From Tetracentron sinense (taxonomy: Eukaryota > Streptophyta > Magnoliopsida > Trochodendrales > Trochodendraceae): 64,000 nucleotides of DNA. The notes beneath the pieces were generated by a model. The model was not told the DNA's origin. It searched no databases and saw only the letters and a program-made list of their open reading frames with translations. Below are positions 59,301-62,308 of this stretch, one piece after another. The position numbers and the translations under genes are program-made. Positions within the stretch are counted from its first letter, which is position 1; each line of letters starts with the position of its first letter. The stretch is taken from the NCBI GenBank assembly GCA_015143295.1, contig CM026568.1:12964607-13028606 (forward strand), given 5' to 3'.

Positions 59301-61008
59301 TTTGGATTGTCTCCTGCGAAGCTAGAAAGGGCTTGTCTCGGGTTCCATAGAATAGGGGATGGAGAAGTCAAAATCATGAGGCCATGATTTTGACTTCCCC
59401 ACACATAATAAGACATGTGGTGATAAGTGTGTGAGAATAAAAGGGAGAGATATCAAATGGGGAGAAATCAAAATCATGGGAAAAAAATAAAATGACTTCT
59501 CCCCATTTTTCTGCCAACTATCACACGATGAATGGAATCCCGGCTTCGCCAAGACAATCTGAGGCCGTCACACACAGATCATGTCAGGTCAAGTGGTCAG
59601 AATTGATTCATTCAGAGTTAGACATTTGGCTCATAGAAATTTCAAAGCTATACAATTTGGGTTCGATTTGCGAGTCAACTGGCCTGACCGACCGGTTGTC
59701 CGAAAATTTTAAAACAATGCCTTAAGTTTAGAGACCCTCTCCCTTCGAAAATTCACATAACAACCCAACCCGACCCATTAACCCAACCACAAATTTATCG
59801 TAAAATGCATCATTTATCGTTCTCGCCAATATCAGAAGCATGTAAAAAGTTGTCAATGGGCTGAACTCGAGCTTTTTGATTTTTGAATGAACCCAAATCC
59901 TCTACGGTTATAACCTGATTCGTATGCATTTGAGGTCATCATGTGTCTCTTTTTATATCCCTTTAACCGTAGTTAAGATTCATCCACTCTTATGATTCAC
60001 CCATCCACCCTTAGTTTGTAGATTTTTTTTTTGGTATAATTATTTTAACATTTTAAATTAAAAACTAAGGAAAGGTAAGTGAATCCTAAGGATTGGTTAA
60101 CGGGTATTAAGAGGGACACGTGGAGACCTAGGGCAGAACCAAATTTCCAAGCTTCATTTTTAAATGGGCAAAGAATTAGCTTTGGTGGATGCTCGAGCTA
60201 GGCGCTCGTGCACATGTGGTGATTAAAAGGGGAAAGATATTAAGTGAGGAGGAGTCAAAATCATGGGAAGAAAATAAAGTGACTTCTCTCCTAAATTATT
60301 GCCAGGTGCCCCATTATTTGTGGATGCCCGACGTCCAGCTCGGCATTCATGAGAGCTAATTTTTTGCCTTTTGAATAACCTGGTCTGAACCGGACGTGTC
60401 CACGAGAGCTAATTTTTTGACTTTTGAATAACCTGATCTGAACAGGACCTGTCAAAGGGTTGAGGACCTAAATGAAGACTTAGAACGTCGGTGCCAAGTG
60501 TCCACGCCAAACAGGCTCCATGCATACTCCATGCATATAGAAGAGAGGAGATAAGGTCCCAGCCAATTGCAACTTATATGTGTCATATATCTAAATAAAT
60601 TGGAGGAGAAAAAAATAGACTAAAAATTTAAATTCAAATTTTTTTCTCTCCTCCAATTCAAAAGTGACACATAACTAAAGCACATACAGTAAAATTACTC
60701 TTGGCTTCAATGGACTGACGCCATATTTCATACACGAGCCCTAATCAAGCGTGACAGTAGCAGCACTTAAGATTAAGAGAGAGAGATCGAGAGAGAGAGA
60801 AAAAAACTTACTTGTTATCGGGAGAAATGACCCAACCGTTGGAAAAGCCTTCAATTCCAGTTCCACTAACAACGCTGAGTCCTCTCCGAGTCATCTCGAG
60901 AGCCGACTCCTTCTGCAGAAAGCTGAGTCGTCTTCTACGAGTCGAATTGTCCCGATCTCTCACTTCCTCTCCCTCCTCCCAATTATTTTCCTCTTCTCCT
61001 CCCGCCAT
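5077..61008 (-). CDS. SKOR: SKOR/GORK-type outward-rectifying Shaker K+ channel (whole gene)
   Basis: Coding exons on the minus strand, in order: 61008-60812, 51151-50927, 50805-50742, 42822-42483, 25015-24720, 20056-19976, 18080-17982, 17505-17281, 17044-16856, 12975-12900, 12800-12506, 6004-5883, 5324-5077. All 12 introns are GT-AG and phases agree. The total is 2457 nt, 818 residues plus TAA, close to the family's usual length of about 820-830. Approximate domains: S1 74-92, S2 101-126, S3 142-162, S4 171-190, S5 199-226, pore loop 263-281, S6 about 286-313, C-linker and cNMP-binding domain 320-505, ankyrin repeats 520-720, KHA 745-815. The family releases K+ across the plasma membrane on depolarisation (SKOR for xylem loading, GORK in guard cells). 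The C-terminus, with many segments resembling SKOR, leans to SKOR, but one sequence cannot settle SKOR against GORK. Oddities: the filter reads GYGE, and S4 has Leu at 182. Gene length of about 56 kb is due to transposons in introns. Confidence 0.9.
5325..5882 (-). other. K+ channel intron 12
   Basis: 558-bp GT-AG intron, phase 1. No repeat or other gene was recognised. Confidence 0.75.
5883..6004 (-). CDS. SKOR: K+ channel exon 12 (last ankyrin repeat)
   Basis: It follows CTCTGCAG. A completes Arg (AG + A), then comes WGNTPLDEGRTCGNKNLIKL with LEDAKS, the end of the ankyrin domain, and a variable linker. It closes at CAAG before GTATTA. Residues 696-737 of the protein. Confidence 0.88.
7250..8990 (-). 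pseudogene. Gypsy gag-protease remnant
   Basis: Frame-broken minus-strand coding remains. The gag part carries ENEMTKVRSAKMYLFDIA, which resembles the Ty3/gypsy gag domain. Downstream CFIWDGKHLAQEC is a CCHC knuckle whose second Cys is Trp. Further on, VEVHINRKPICALLDMGDT resembles the retropepsin active-site region with Thr replaced by Met. Several stops and frame changes interrupt it, so it is not functional. Confidence 0.7.
9133..10975. mobile_element. Outer hAT-type element (CATGGTTTAAAA family) interrupted by its own relative
   Basis: It starts CATGGTTCAAAATAT and ends AATTTTAAACCATG, an inverted repeat. The 8-bp flanks ATCTCACA (9125-9132) and ATCCCACA (10976-10983) match at 7 of 8 positions. 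Its own sequence is about 846 bp once the inserted copy (9533-10521) and one duplication are removed. It is rich in GTATCGG/CCGATAC motifs and non-coding. It sits just inside the gypsy 5' LTR and primer-binding site. Confidence 0.75.
9533..10521. mobile_element. Inner hAT-type element inserted in a copy of the same family
   Basis: TATGGTTCAAAAT at the left is an inverted match to ATTTTAAACCATG at the right. A perfect 8-bp duplication, ATTATAAG, flanks it at 9525-9532 and 10522-10529. The 989-bp interior has no coding frame. The sequence on either side repeats parts of the interior (for example 9927-9990 resembles 10525-10590), as expected if it landed in a related element. Confidence 0.85.
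11375..12217. mobile_element. hAT-type element with CAGGGGCGGAG ends
   Basis: The terminal inverted repeat CAGGGGCGGAG / CTCCGCCCCTG bounds 843 bp. A perfect 8-bp target-site duplication, CTTCCATA, lies at 11367-11374 and 12218-12225. The interior is AT-rich and non-coding. It contains the recurring GTGAGTGAATCTTAACCACAGTT motif split over 11627-11660 and again near 11868-11895, and a stretch shared with the MITE at 57219. It interrupts the gypsy 5' LTR, so it is younger than that element. Confidence 0.9.
12506..12800 (-). CDS. SKOR: K+ channel exon 11 (ankyrin repeats)
   Basis: The acceptor is ATCAAATAG. AT completes Asp (G + AT), then comes NFRSTPLLEAIKSGYDGV, LLVKEGAELNI, a degenerate repeat with GDSDFLKRVL, and NRTPLHVAASKGLYLMAKLL. 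It ends GACAG before GTACC. Residues 598-695 plus two bases of Arg 696. The TPLLEA and TPLHVAA helices are typical ankyrin signatures. Confidence 0.9.
12801..12899 (-). other. K+ channel intron 10
   Basis: 99-bp GT-AG intron in phase 1, one of two introns small enough to look unexpanded. Confidence 0.8.
12900..12975 (-). CDS. SKOR: K+ channel exon 10 (ankyrin repeat)
   Basis: It follows TTTCAACAG. It encodes HLAASRGFEDITSFLIQKG plus VGINIS and ends in one base of a split Asp codon before GTAACC. Residues 573-597. Too short to stand out as an open frame. It was recognised from the ankyrin HLAA...GFEDI pattern and matching phases on both sides. Confidence 0.87.
13356..13802 (+). mobile_element. 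Nonautonomous Helitron-like element
   Basis: It starts TCTTCTCTACTATAATGAG after an A and ends CCGCTAG before a T, as Helitrons do (5' TC, 3' CTRR, insertion between A and T). A GC-rich terminal stretch (GTGCAATGCGCATGCC) precedes the CTAG. The interior has repeated AATTCCCAAACTACCC units and half of the window's recurring MITE motif (13640-13730). No helicase is encoded. Hairpin geometry was judged by eye only. Confidence 0.5.
13803..16240. other. Intron 9 sequence, no gene recognised
   Basis: I see no exon, RNA gene or clearly bounded repeat in this part of the 3880-bp intron 9. Near 15290-15600 a repeated pattern of AAGGTTC and TACCCTTG-type phrases suggests old internal duplication. The open frame at 15885-16196 has no similarity that I recognise. 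Confidence 0.35.
16241..16600 (+). mobile_element. Ty1/copia 3' end with LTR
   Basis: The translated plus strand shows KLADILTKAVSKAF, the ending of a copia RNase H domain (the LADILTK motif). A frame-broken stretch resembling the usual LSMLDI tail follows, and then an LTR-like segment starts at TGTGACAAGGTGG (about 16361). The rest of the element is missing upstream. It is a fragment in intron 9. Confidence 0.6.
16856..17044 (-). CDS. SKOR: K+ channel exon 9 (linker and first ankyrin repeat)
   Basis: The acceptor is TTGACAG. It encodes RKESNVRIKQLESAI, then QEAELALRLNSAAYNGDL and GADPNKTDYDGRSPL, ending at TTG before GTATGA. 63 codons, phase 0 at both ends, residues 510-572. This connects the cNMP-binding domain to the ankyrin stack. 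Confidence 0.9.
17281..17505 (-). CDS. SKOR: K+ channel exon 8 (second half of cNMP-binding domain)
   Basis: The acceptor is CTGAACAG, then DKVSAEGDESKE, LQPNSSFGEISILCNIAQPY, TVRV and LLRLDKQSFTNILEMHF. The FGEISIL...TVRV pattern marks the phosphate-binding cassette and final helices of the cyclic-nucleotide-binding homology domain. 75 codons, phase 0, residues 435-509, donor GTAATA. Confidence 0.9.
17506..17981 (-). other. K+ channel intron 7
   Basis: 476-bp GT-AG intron, phase 0, no repeat recognised. Confidence 0.75.
17982..18080 (-). CDS. SKOR: K+ channel exon 7 (first half of cNMP-binding domain)
   Basis: The acceptor is GATCTAACAG. It encodes VIRLHEEFFLPGEVIVEQGD, VVDQLYFLCHGEL, then GTATGA. 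33 codons, residues 402-434. The LPGEVI...G.....LYF..G signature is the beta-roll of the cyclic-nucleotide-binding homology domain. Confidence 0.9.
18081..19975 (-). other. K+ channel intron 6
   Basis: 1895-bp GT-AG intron, phase 0. Both strands were read and no bounded mobile element or exon was recognised. Confidence 0.6.
19976..20056 (-). CDS. SKOR: K+ channel exon 6 (end of C-linker)
   Basis: The acceptor is TCTTTGCAG. It encodes ISQDLYKPCIAKVDLFKGCS and SEFINQI, then GTAAGT. 27 codons, residues 375-401. The LFKGCS.EFI motif is characteristic of the linker before the cNMP-binding domain. Confidence 0.89.
20136..23090 (-). mobile_element. 5'-truncated Ty1/copia retrotransposon in intron 5
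   Basis: Minus-strand order is integrase (22909-22556, FIDDYTRTTL and YDNGG), linker (22330-21860), reverse transcriptase (21730-20950, RWVFTVKHNSDGS and VNVDDIVLTG) and RNase H (20931-20623, YTDADWSGS and NQLMVSRSSAKAE). The reading frame is broken at several places. A 3' LTR is likely at 20136-20326: on the minus strand it starts TGTTGATATATG right after the purine tract CCAGCTTGAGGAG and ends TCCTACA. Similarity stops near 23090, with gag and 5' LTR missing. Confidence 0.8.
23197..23480. mobile_element. Partial hAT-type element (CATGGTTTAAAA family)
   Basis: It begins CATGGTTTAAAAAATTGACC and shares phrases such as AATATTTCCTACGAAAC and ACCTACCTGCAACAT-type sequence with the reverse complement of 1998-2847. 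A tandem half-repeat is present (23222-23280 against 23300-23360). No matching right end was found, so the right border is approximate. Confidence 0.4.
23481..24719. other. Remainder of intron 5
   Basis: No exon found. Repeated phrases (GACACCGAAGTTTAATACCTTGAATTC, interrupted, near 23525 and 23690) suggest an old repeat. No superfamily can be assigned. Confidence 0.35.
24720..25015 (-). CDS. SKOR: K+ channel exon 5 (end of pore filter, S6, C-linker)
   Basis: The acceptor is TGCTACAG. GT completes the filter Gly 276, followed by Tyr, Gly and Glu (GGA GAA), then IHAVNLREMIFVMIYVSLDM, VLGAYLLGNMTALIVKGS (S6 and start of the C-linker) and a C-linker ending VLQDIPVSIRAK before GTATAA. The canonical GYGD is GYGE here. 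DMVLGAYL in S6 matches the S6 pattern of outward rectifiers. Residues 276-374. Confidence 0.92.
25283..25308. repeat. (GA)n microsatellite
   Basis: Uninterrupted GA dinucleotide run in intron 4, next to exon 5. Confidence 0.9.
25440..25880 (-). mobile_element. RTE-type LINE 3' end, minus orientation
   Basis: ATCATCATCACCACCATC followed by CAAGCCTTGTCTCAATACTA and a GGGTCAACTATAAAGAT segment is the reverse complement of the common plant RTE LINE tail (a ...GGCTTG then TGATGATG microsatellite). No open reverse transcriptase remains. The identification rests on the tail pattern. Confidence 0.5.
25907..26000. repeat. Short foldback element
   Basis: A 94-bp near-perfect hairpin. TCAATCAGAGGTATCCATTT at the left pairs with the right end AGAGCTACCTCGGATTGA. 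The inner arms GATGGGTGTAATTAATGGCT and GCCGTTAATTACGCCCATC also pair. A MITE or a mutated foldback is likely. Confidence 0.6.
26001..27950. other. Intron 4 sequence without a recognised feature
   Basis: No exon or coding domain was recognised. Short GATACGAAACGGGCGATA motifs at 27670-27760 resemble the interior of the CATGGTTTAAAA elements and may be a fragment. Confidence 0.3.
27951..30020 (+). mobile_element. LTR-like retrotransposon segment
   Basis: It starts near TGTAGAGACCCAAAACTT and ends near a TAGGTGGCGACTCTTG motif (29950), which resembles the region around the primer-binding site of plant gypsy elements. The 28060-28270 part is similar in layout to 44440-44660: a TATATA-like or TATAAATA stretch, then AAACCTA, GAGAAGAAG and GGAAACGATC. 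No coding region remains. Borders and superfamily are tentative. Confidence 0.4.
30480..33371 (+). mobile_element. Decayed Ty1/copia element A
   Basis: A degraded gag start is at 30951 (MRFKLEKFDRKNS). The integrase C-terminal region is at 32290-32470 (FFGCAHVHVKDGK, then LIISKDVHLVN in another frame). The reverse transcriptase start is at 32790-32840 (DQWMAAICNEMDSL), and its end at 33240-33350 (YFEKVLKQFGVENSKPMATL). Many stops and deletions. A possible 5' LTR occupies about 30480-30870. It is cut at 33371 by the LTR of element B. Confidence 0.6.
35093..37903 (-). mobile_element. Nonautonomous copia derivative nested in element B
   Basis: Two similar LTRs of about 535 bp (35093-35626 and 37367-37903) bound 1.7 kb. 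Element start TGTTGGGA and end CCTTACA on the plus strand. Flanks TGGTA (35088-35092) and AGGTA (37904-37908) are a 4/5 target duplication. Minus-strand coding is gag (37330-36793, NYGQFSLEKFNGKREF, EGANLMEHMNVFNQIL) and a protease-like segment (36498-36106, SGASFHICSNMEFF, LMNLISLGQLD). Integrase and reverse transcriptase are absent. A degraded primer-binding site TTGGTACAAGAGCTC lies beside the 5' LTR. Confidence 0.85.
39908..40249. mobile_element. Insertion of unassigned type in copia B reverse transcriptase
   Basis: An 11-bp direct repeat TTTACATCAAA flanks it (39897-39907 and 40250-40260), and the copia reverse transcriptase frame continues across it. The interior is rich in GAAGCAAGAA phrases and lacks a coding frame. 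A related copy lies at 46745-47040. Ends with AACGAGAAG/CTTCCTTG-like motifs suggest a weak inverted repeat. A Mutator-like MITE is possible, not proven. Confidence 0.65.
41040..41520 (-). mobile_element. Second RTE-type LINE 3' end, minus orientation
   Basis: ATCATCATCATCAAAGGAGAC followed by TTATTCCAAATTTTTGTGGG and TCGGGATAAATGAACAC resembles the reverse complement of an RTE LINE tail (compare 25440-25880). Coding capacity is gone. Left border approximate. Confidence 0.4.
41711..42094. mobile_element. hAT MITE with CCGTTACGTAACGG palindromes
   Basis: Ends CATGGTTTAAAAAC and TTTTTTTAAACCTTG are inverted. A perfect 8-bp duplication ATCCATAC lies at 41703-41710 and 42095-42102. The 384-bp interior is built from repeated GAAACCGTTACGTAACG and GCCCGTTACGTAACG units in both orientations. 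Same terminal family as 9133 and 9533. It lies about 390 bp from exon 4. Confidence 0.88.
42483..42822 (-). CDS. SKOR: K+ channel exon 4 (S4, S5, pore helix)
   Basis: The acceptor is CTATTATCAG (the open frame upstream is intronic). It encodes VSGRKEEVRYLLWIRLSRVL (S4 begins), EKDTRINYLFTRIVKL, CTHTAACIFYYLATTLP (S5) and the pore helix TSLYFAIVTMATVG, with the last Gly split by the intron before GTAAGT. 113 codons plus one base, residues 163-276. S4 positive residues visible are Arg171, Arg177, Arg180 and Lys183. Position 182 is Leu (CTC). Confidence 0.93.
43315..43674. mobile_element. hAT MITE with CAATGTTACAAATCT ends
   Basis: CAATGTTACAAATCT at the left is inverted against AGATTTGTAACAGTG at the right. 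8-bp flanks GTTCCAAA (43307-43314) and GTTCGAAA (43675-43682) match at 7 of 8. The 360-bp AT-rich interior is non-coding. Confidence 0.8.
44074..44100 (+). repeat. Long G-tract
   Basis: 27 bases, all G except two A. Four or more G runs make a quadruplex possible. On the minus strand, the transcribed orientation of the channel, it is a C-tract. Confidence 0.8.
44101..46245 (+). mobile_element. LTR-like segment ending GGGGTGCGACA
   Basis: The right end CCAAAATCTCATTATGACCA then GATGGGATTTTGGGGTGCGACA is a pattern seen at the ends of some plant gypsy LTRs. A TATATATA stretch at 44460 followed by AGGTTTCC and GGAAACGATCAAGGAAGG parallels 28060-28260. A short open stretch near 45840-45945 (APPPWIEEEYTEEQ) is of unknown meaning. 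Left border approximate, superfamily tentative. Confidence 0.4.
45423..45552. repeat. 36-bp tandem repeat, about 3.6 copies
   Basis: Units begin GTATAACAAGCATGACAACA and continue TGTGGTGACAAGAATG. Unit starts are 45423, 45459, 45495 and 45531, with few substitutions between units. Lies within the LTR-like segment. Confidence 0.9.
46745..47043. repeat. Second copy of the 39908-type repeat
   Basis: It shares long phrases with 39908-40200, such as ACATGAGATAT then TGTGGAGAAGTAGGTGCC and CCAATCC.A.GATACTT. No target duplication was identified. It is followed immediately by a MITE. Confidence 0.6.
47044..47324. mobile_element. MITE with long inverted ends (GTTAAGATTCACTAACC family)
   Basis: GCACCCACAGGTCAACACG at the left is inverted against TATTGACCTGTGGGTGC at the right. 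Inside, TTAACTGTGATTAAGATTCA and its complement TGAATCTTAATCACAGTTAA also pair. Poor or absent flanking duplication. Related copies recur at 13640, 51411, 53150, 53401, 54110, 54440, 57540, 58745 and 59939. Confidence 0.7.
47329..50251. mobile_element. Element with inverted LTR-like ends
   Basis: The left end (plus) TGTTGGTTTATTATT..AATTGCACACGATAACCAC and the right end (minus) TGTTGGTGTAATTGGG..TTGCACACATAGTCAC are related. Both continue with TTGAAGATAGT, GCCTCCC and AACTCTATCTCCG over about 250 bp. The 2.4-kb middle holds a GC-rich alternating purine-pyrimidine region (48470-48600) and several CTGTAACCAAACA phrases (49560-49805). No coding domain. Two oppositely oriented LTRs or a foldback element could both explain it. 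No clear target duplication. Confidence 0.55.
50742..50805 (-). CDS. SKOR: K+ channel exon 3 (S3)
   Basis: The acceptor is TTGTTCACAG. G completes Arg (CG + G), then YLKSSFFIDSLGCLPWDIIY and Lys, then GTACTA. 64 nt, residues 141-162. Acidic Asp and the CLPWD motif match the S3 region of plant Shaker channels. Found by phase and motif, since it is too short to stand out as an open frame. Confidence 0.9.
50806..50926 (-). other. K+ channel intron 2
   Basis: 121-bp GT-AG intron in phase 2, one of the few that has not been expanded by transposons. Confidence 0.85.
50927..51151 (-). CDS. SKOR: K+ channel exon 2 (S1 and S2)
   Basis: The acceptor is AAATGCAG. G completes Lys (AA + G), then WYQGWTKFILAWAIYSSFFT, PLEFGFFRGLP, LLDIAGQLAFLVDIVLRFFV and AYRDS, ending CG before GTCAGT. 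225 nt, residues 66-140. The two hydrophobic segments are S1 and S2. FFTPLEFGF and RFFVAYRD are strong family signatures. GC content is higher than the surrounding introns. Confidence 0.93.
51411..51572. mobile_element. MITE of the GTTAAGATTCACTAACC family
   Basis: CCACAGGTCAACACGTGTCC then TATGGTTAAGATTTATTAGC matches the left arm of 47044. The right arm is truncated (GGACAATTAAAAGGAGC). It lies 260 bp upstream of exon 2 in transcript direction. Confidence 0.55.
51814..52353. mobile_element. hAT-like MITE with TAGGGATGGCAAT ends
   Basis: TAGGGATGGCA at the left and TACCATCCCTA at the right are inverted. The interior is rich in CAGCCCGA/TTGGGTT motifs and non-coding. The flanks match at only 5 of 8 bases, so the insertion is old or the ends slightly misplaced. 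Confidence 0.6.
52584..53061. mobile_element. hAT MITE with TAGGGCTGTCAA ends
   Basis: TAGGGCTGTCAACGG at the left and CCATTGACAGCCCTA at the right are inverted. A perfect 8-bp duplication GGAAGGAG lies at 52576-52583 and 53062-53069. The ends of the 478-bp element are packed with GATCCGAATCC units, and the middle is AT-rich. Confidence 0.9.
53401..53548. mobile_element. Short MITE with CAACTCAACACGTG arms
   Basis: CACAACTCAACACGTGTCCC and TTTAA at the left pair with TTAAAGGAGCACGTGTTGAG and TTGCGG at the right. AT-rich loop. A related MITE copy lies directly to the left at 53150-53320. Confidence 0.65.
53941..54897. mobile_element. Diverged copy of the CAGGGGCGGAG hAT element
   Basis: The start CAGGGTGGAG, GGCCATGCCCCCAATTTTTG, and the end TTTTCTTGATATACGTACTT and ACCCGCCCT line up with 11375-12217. 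Shared interior phrases include the MITE motif (54085-54270) and TATATAATGAGTTTATCAAA. No target duplication is visible. A further MITE copy is inserted at about 54440-54605. Confidence 0.6.
55523..56157. mobile_element. Palindromic MITE split by a later insertion
   Basis: The left arm CTATGAATTTCATTTCCAAA, CCTAAAGCACCACCTCATTG, continuing to ACTCACC (55585), pairs with GGTGAGTATTTAAGAGAAGG (from 55599) and with GAGGTGGTGCCTTAGGTTTG at the right (56123-56157). The right arm is interrupted by the element at 55629-56112. Loop of about six bases. Confidence 0.8.
55629..56112. mobile_element. hAT-like MITE with TAGGGCTGCAAACGGA ends
   Basis: TAGGGCTGCAAACGGA at the left is inverted against TCCGTTTGCAGCCCTA at the right, a perfect 16-bp pair. 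8-bp flanks ACCACCAA (55621-55628) and TCTACCAA (56113-56120) match at 6 of 8. The interior is made of GGATATCCG and TCCGAAT units around an AT-rich core. 484 bp. Confidence 0.85.
56180..57180. repeat. MITE-like sequence with tandem internal units
   Basis: Repeated units of about 55-60 bp containing AGGGAGAGAGAAACATTATT and TATTATTTGTGTGGGACCAC occur several times (56410-56560 and 56830-57010). They are bordered by phrases such as AGCAGCCTCACCAAATTTTA and TTTGGTGAGTGTACAGTACT, which recur and pair in inverse orientation. Probably two or more copies of one MITE family. Borders not resolved. Confidence 0.55.
57219..57469. mobile_element. Mutator-like MITE
   Basis: A perfect 9-bp direct repeat CATTTTAAA flanks it (57210-57218 and 57470-57478), the length expected for Mutator. 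Ends AAGAACAGTGATTCACTAACC and GGTCTGTTAAACATTTTCT are imperfectly inverted. The interior shares sequence with 11740-11960. A related copy at 57495-57720 (AAGAGCATTGATTAGCTTAC) follows directly, and a right end of the same kind is at 58865-58908. Confidence 0.65.
57840..58033 (-). repeat. Low-complexity CTCTCTTATC region
   Basis: Repeated phrases such as TCTCTATCATTCTTATCTC and CACAATCTCCTAAAATCTC. The same phrases continue to 58340 and recur at 58611-58700. The right part may belong to a second Helitron-like copy in the same orientation. Confidence 0.4.
58034..58610 (-). mobile_element. Nonautonomous Helitron-like element
   Basis: On the minus strand it starts TCTATACTATAATATAAAG (58610) and ends GTGCATCGCACAAGGTCTCT then ACTAG (58034), followed by T. 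This matches 5' TC and 3' CTAG ends with a GC-rich stretch near the 3' end. The base before the start is G, not the usual A, so the exact end is uncertain. The sequence beyond 58034 again reads TACTATAATATAAAGAAATA, suggesting a head-to-tail second copy. Confidence 0.5.
59330..59530. repeat. Inverted repeat around GAAGTCAAAATCATG
   Basis: GGGGATGGAGAAGTCAAAAT and CATGAGGCCATGATTTTGAC, TTCCCC form a hairpin. A third related unit ends at ACTTCTCCCC (59510). A similar segment occurs at 60200-60300. Probably a small MITE family. Confidence 0.5.
59939..60122. mobile_element. MITE of the GTTAAGATTCA family
   Basis: TCATGTGTCTCTTTTTATAT with CCCTTTAACCGTAGTTAAGA at the left is inverted against GGTTAACGGGTATTAAGAGG and GACACGTGG at the right. 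AT-rich middle. Degenerate relative of 47044. Confidence 0.6.
60351..60460. repeat. Tandem duplication, two units of about 53 bp
   Basis: GAGAGCTAATTTTTTGCCTT at 60351 repeats as GAGAGCTAATTTTTTGACTT at 60404. Both continue TTGAATAACCTG.TCTGAAC. Local duplication in intron 1. Confidence 0.8.
60812..61008 (-). CDS. SKOR: K+ channel exon 1 (start codon, cytosolic N-terminus)
   Basis: ATG at 61008-61006 opens MAGGEEENNWEEGEEVRDRD, then STRRRRLSFLQKESALEMTR, ending VISPDN and two bases of Lys before GTAAGT. 65 codons plus two bases. The acidic then Arg-rich N-terminus followed by a VI.P.N.WY junction matches the outward-rectifier family. No ATG lies further upstream in frame next to it (the preceding codon is TTG). 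Confidence is slightly lower because the N-terminus is variable in this family. Confidence 0.85.
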
Positions 61009-61350
61009 CAATAATATTATATTGCCACCAAAATATATAAATTATTTCAAATTTACCTTCACTGATGATCTATTCGACCCTCGTAATGATCAGAAACCTC
61101 TGCAGAAACCACAATTCGACATTGAAGGTTGAGATCCAGATCTTCCGAATCAGATTAATTAGAGTCATCACAAGCTCCAAATTTATCAATAAATCCAGAT
61201 TCTTCCCAAAAAAAAATAAAAAAATCTCACCTTAGAAAACCTTTACACAGAGGAGATCGATCAGATCACGAGCATTTGGATTAGATTGATGAGTAAAACC
61301 AGTCTTGGTAATGGCGTTGAAGGAGATTTGAATCTCTTTTTGTGGAGACG
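61009..61350 (-). promoter_or_regulatory. 5'UTR with probable intron
   Basis: A donor-like CTAAG|GTGAGA at 61231/61230 and an acceptor-like TTTCTGCAG at 61108-61100 define a possible 131-bp 5'UTR intron (61100-61230). No coding similarity is present. cDNA would decide it. Confidence 0.5.
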
Positions 61351-61377
61351 AGTTTCAAGAAGGATCGGAGAACCTGG

Positions 61378-61385
61378 TTTTTATA
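61378..61385 (-). promoter_or_regulatory. TATA box of the K+ channel gene
   Basis: Minus-strand TATAAAAA in the context GCGTATAAAAACCAGG, about 370 bp upstream of the ATG. Transcription would start near 61350. GATCGATCGATCGAGC-type palindromic sequence lies just upstream. Confidence 0.55.
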
Positions 61386-61389
61386 CGCT

Positions 61390-62088
61390 CGATCGATCGC
61401 GTGACTTGTTATGGTACTCCGTGTGTGCGCATTTTAAGGAAGAGGATGACCTTTGAGATTTTAAGCCTGGATTGAGCTTGGAGGGGCCTAGAAGGTGGAG
61501 TCGGCTATAATACGCATGGGATATGTATTACGATTCGGAGAGCTTTCGTGTTGTAGGGTCTAAAATCCACGATGATACGAATATGTTCTTCGTTCCGAGG
61601 AATGCTAGCCCTACTCTCAGCATGGCCAACCACCTGTCTATTTGCAATGTTAAAGCCGTTTGGTTCAGACTGAAAGTACAAAACACCCTGAGAGTAAGAG
61701 TAGCAGTCCTCGTTCCTTATAATATCTTGATGTTAGAAAGAGATATATGCCCAAGATGAAAGGGAATCGTAATGCAAATATGTCGGCCATATATTCGATC
61801 CTGACCGTCCAAATAGCTCTCTTGGATAGTTAATGGCCACGACCTGCTGATTGATTTCTCCTTTAAAGTAAGGAACTTGTGATCCCCATTGCTGAATCCA
61901 TCAATCTTAGTCGGTCTGTATTGAACATCAGGATTCCTTTGATTTGTAGCGAAAGATGTCGCATCAGATACTCTATCCACCTTATGCCATTCTAAATCTA
62001 AACTTTTACACAAATGTCTAAGATTGCACTTTTTTTTTTCCTTCCAGGTTATGCCTTTCGAAATCTATGGTTTTACACAGATGTGTAA
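61390..62088. other. Upstream region of the channel, no gene recognised
   Basis: A minus-strand open frame of 98 codons (62013-61717) and a plus-strand frame of 78 codons (61523-61759) are present, but I recognise neither. They may be chance frames or a gene fragment. Confidence 0.35.
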
Positions 62089-62103
62089 GTGGGGCTGTCA
62101 ATG

Positions 62104-62299
62104 TGTAAGTTGGGCTGATGGCCAGGACCACGCATCAGGAAGCGGAGGTTCCGAGTTTGATTCCCTCCCCTTGTTGGCCACCCTCCGGATTTATTCCAAT
62201 TTTCTTGACTCGTGTGGAGAGGGCTCTGCACATGCCCGGGTGACCTAGTCGGGAGCTCTAAGAGGCCCGGATACCCCATCACCAAGGAAAAAAAAAGGA
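62104..62299 (+). mobile_element. tRNA-derived SINE
   Basis: A pol III B-box-like GGTTCCGAGTTTGATTCC lies at 62147-62164, and an A-rich tail (AAGGAAAAAAAAAA) is at the right. The 9-bp direct repeat CTGTCAATG flanks the unit (62095-62103 and 62300-62308). The GGGCTGATGGCC region upstream of the B box could hold a diverged A box. Length about 196 bp fits plant SINEs. Confidence 0.75.
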
Positions 62300-62308
62300 C
62301 TGTCAATG

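Noticed and set aside
61717..62013. 98-codon minus-strand open frame
   Set aside because: Composition looks protein-like in the middle, but I could not match it to a family and found no adjoining exons.
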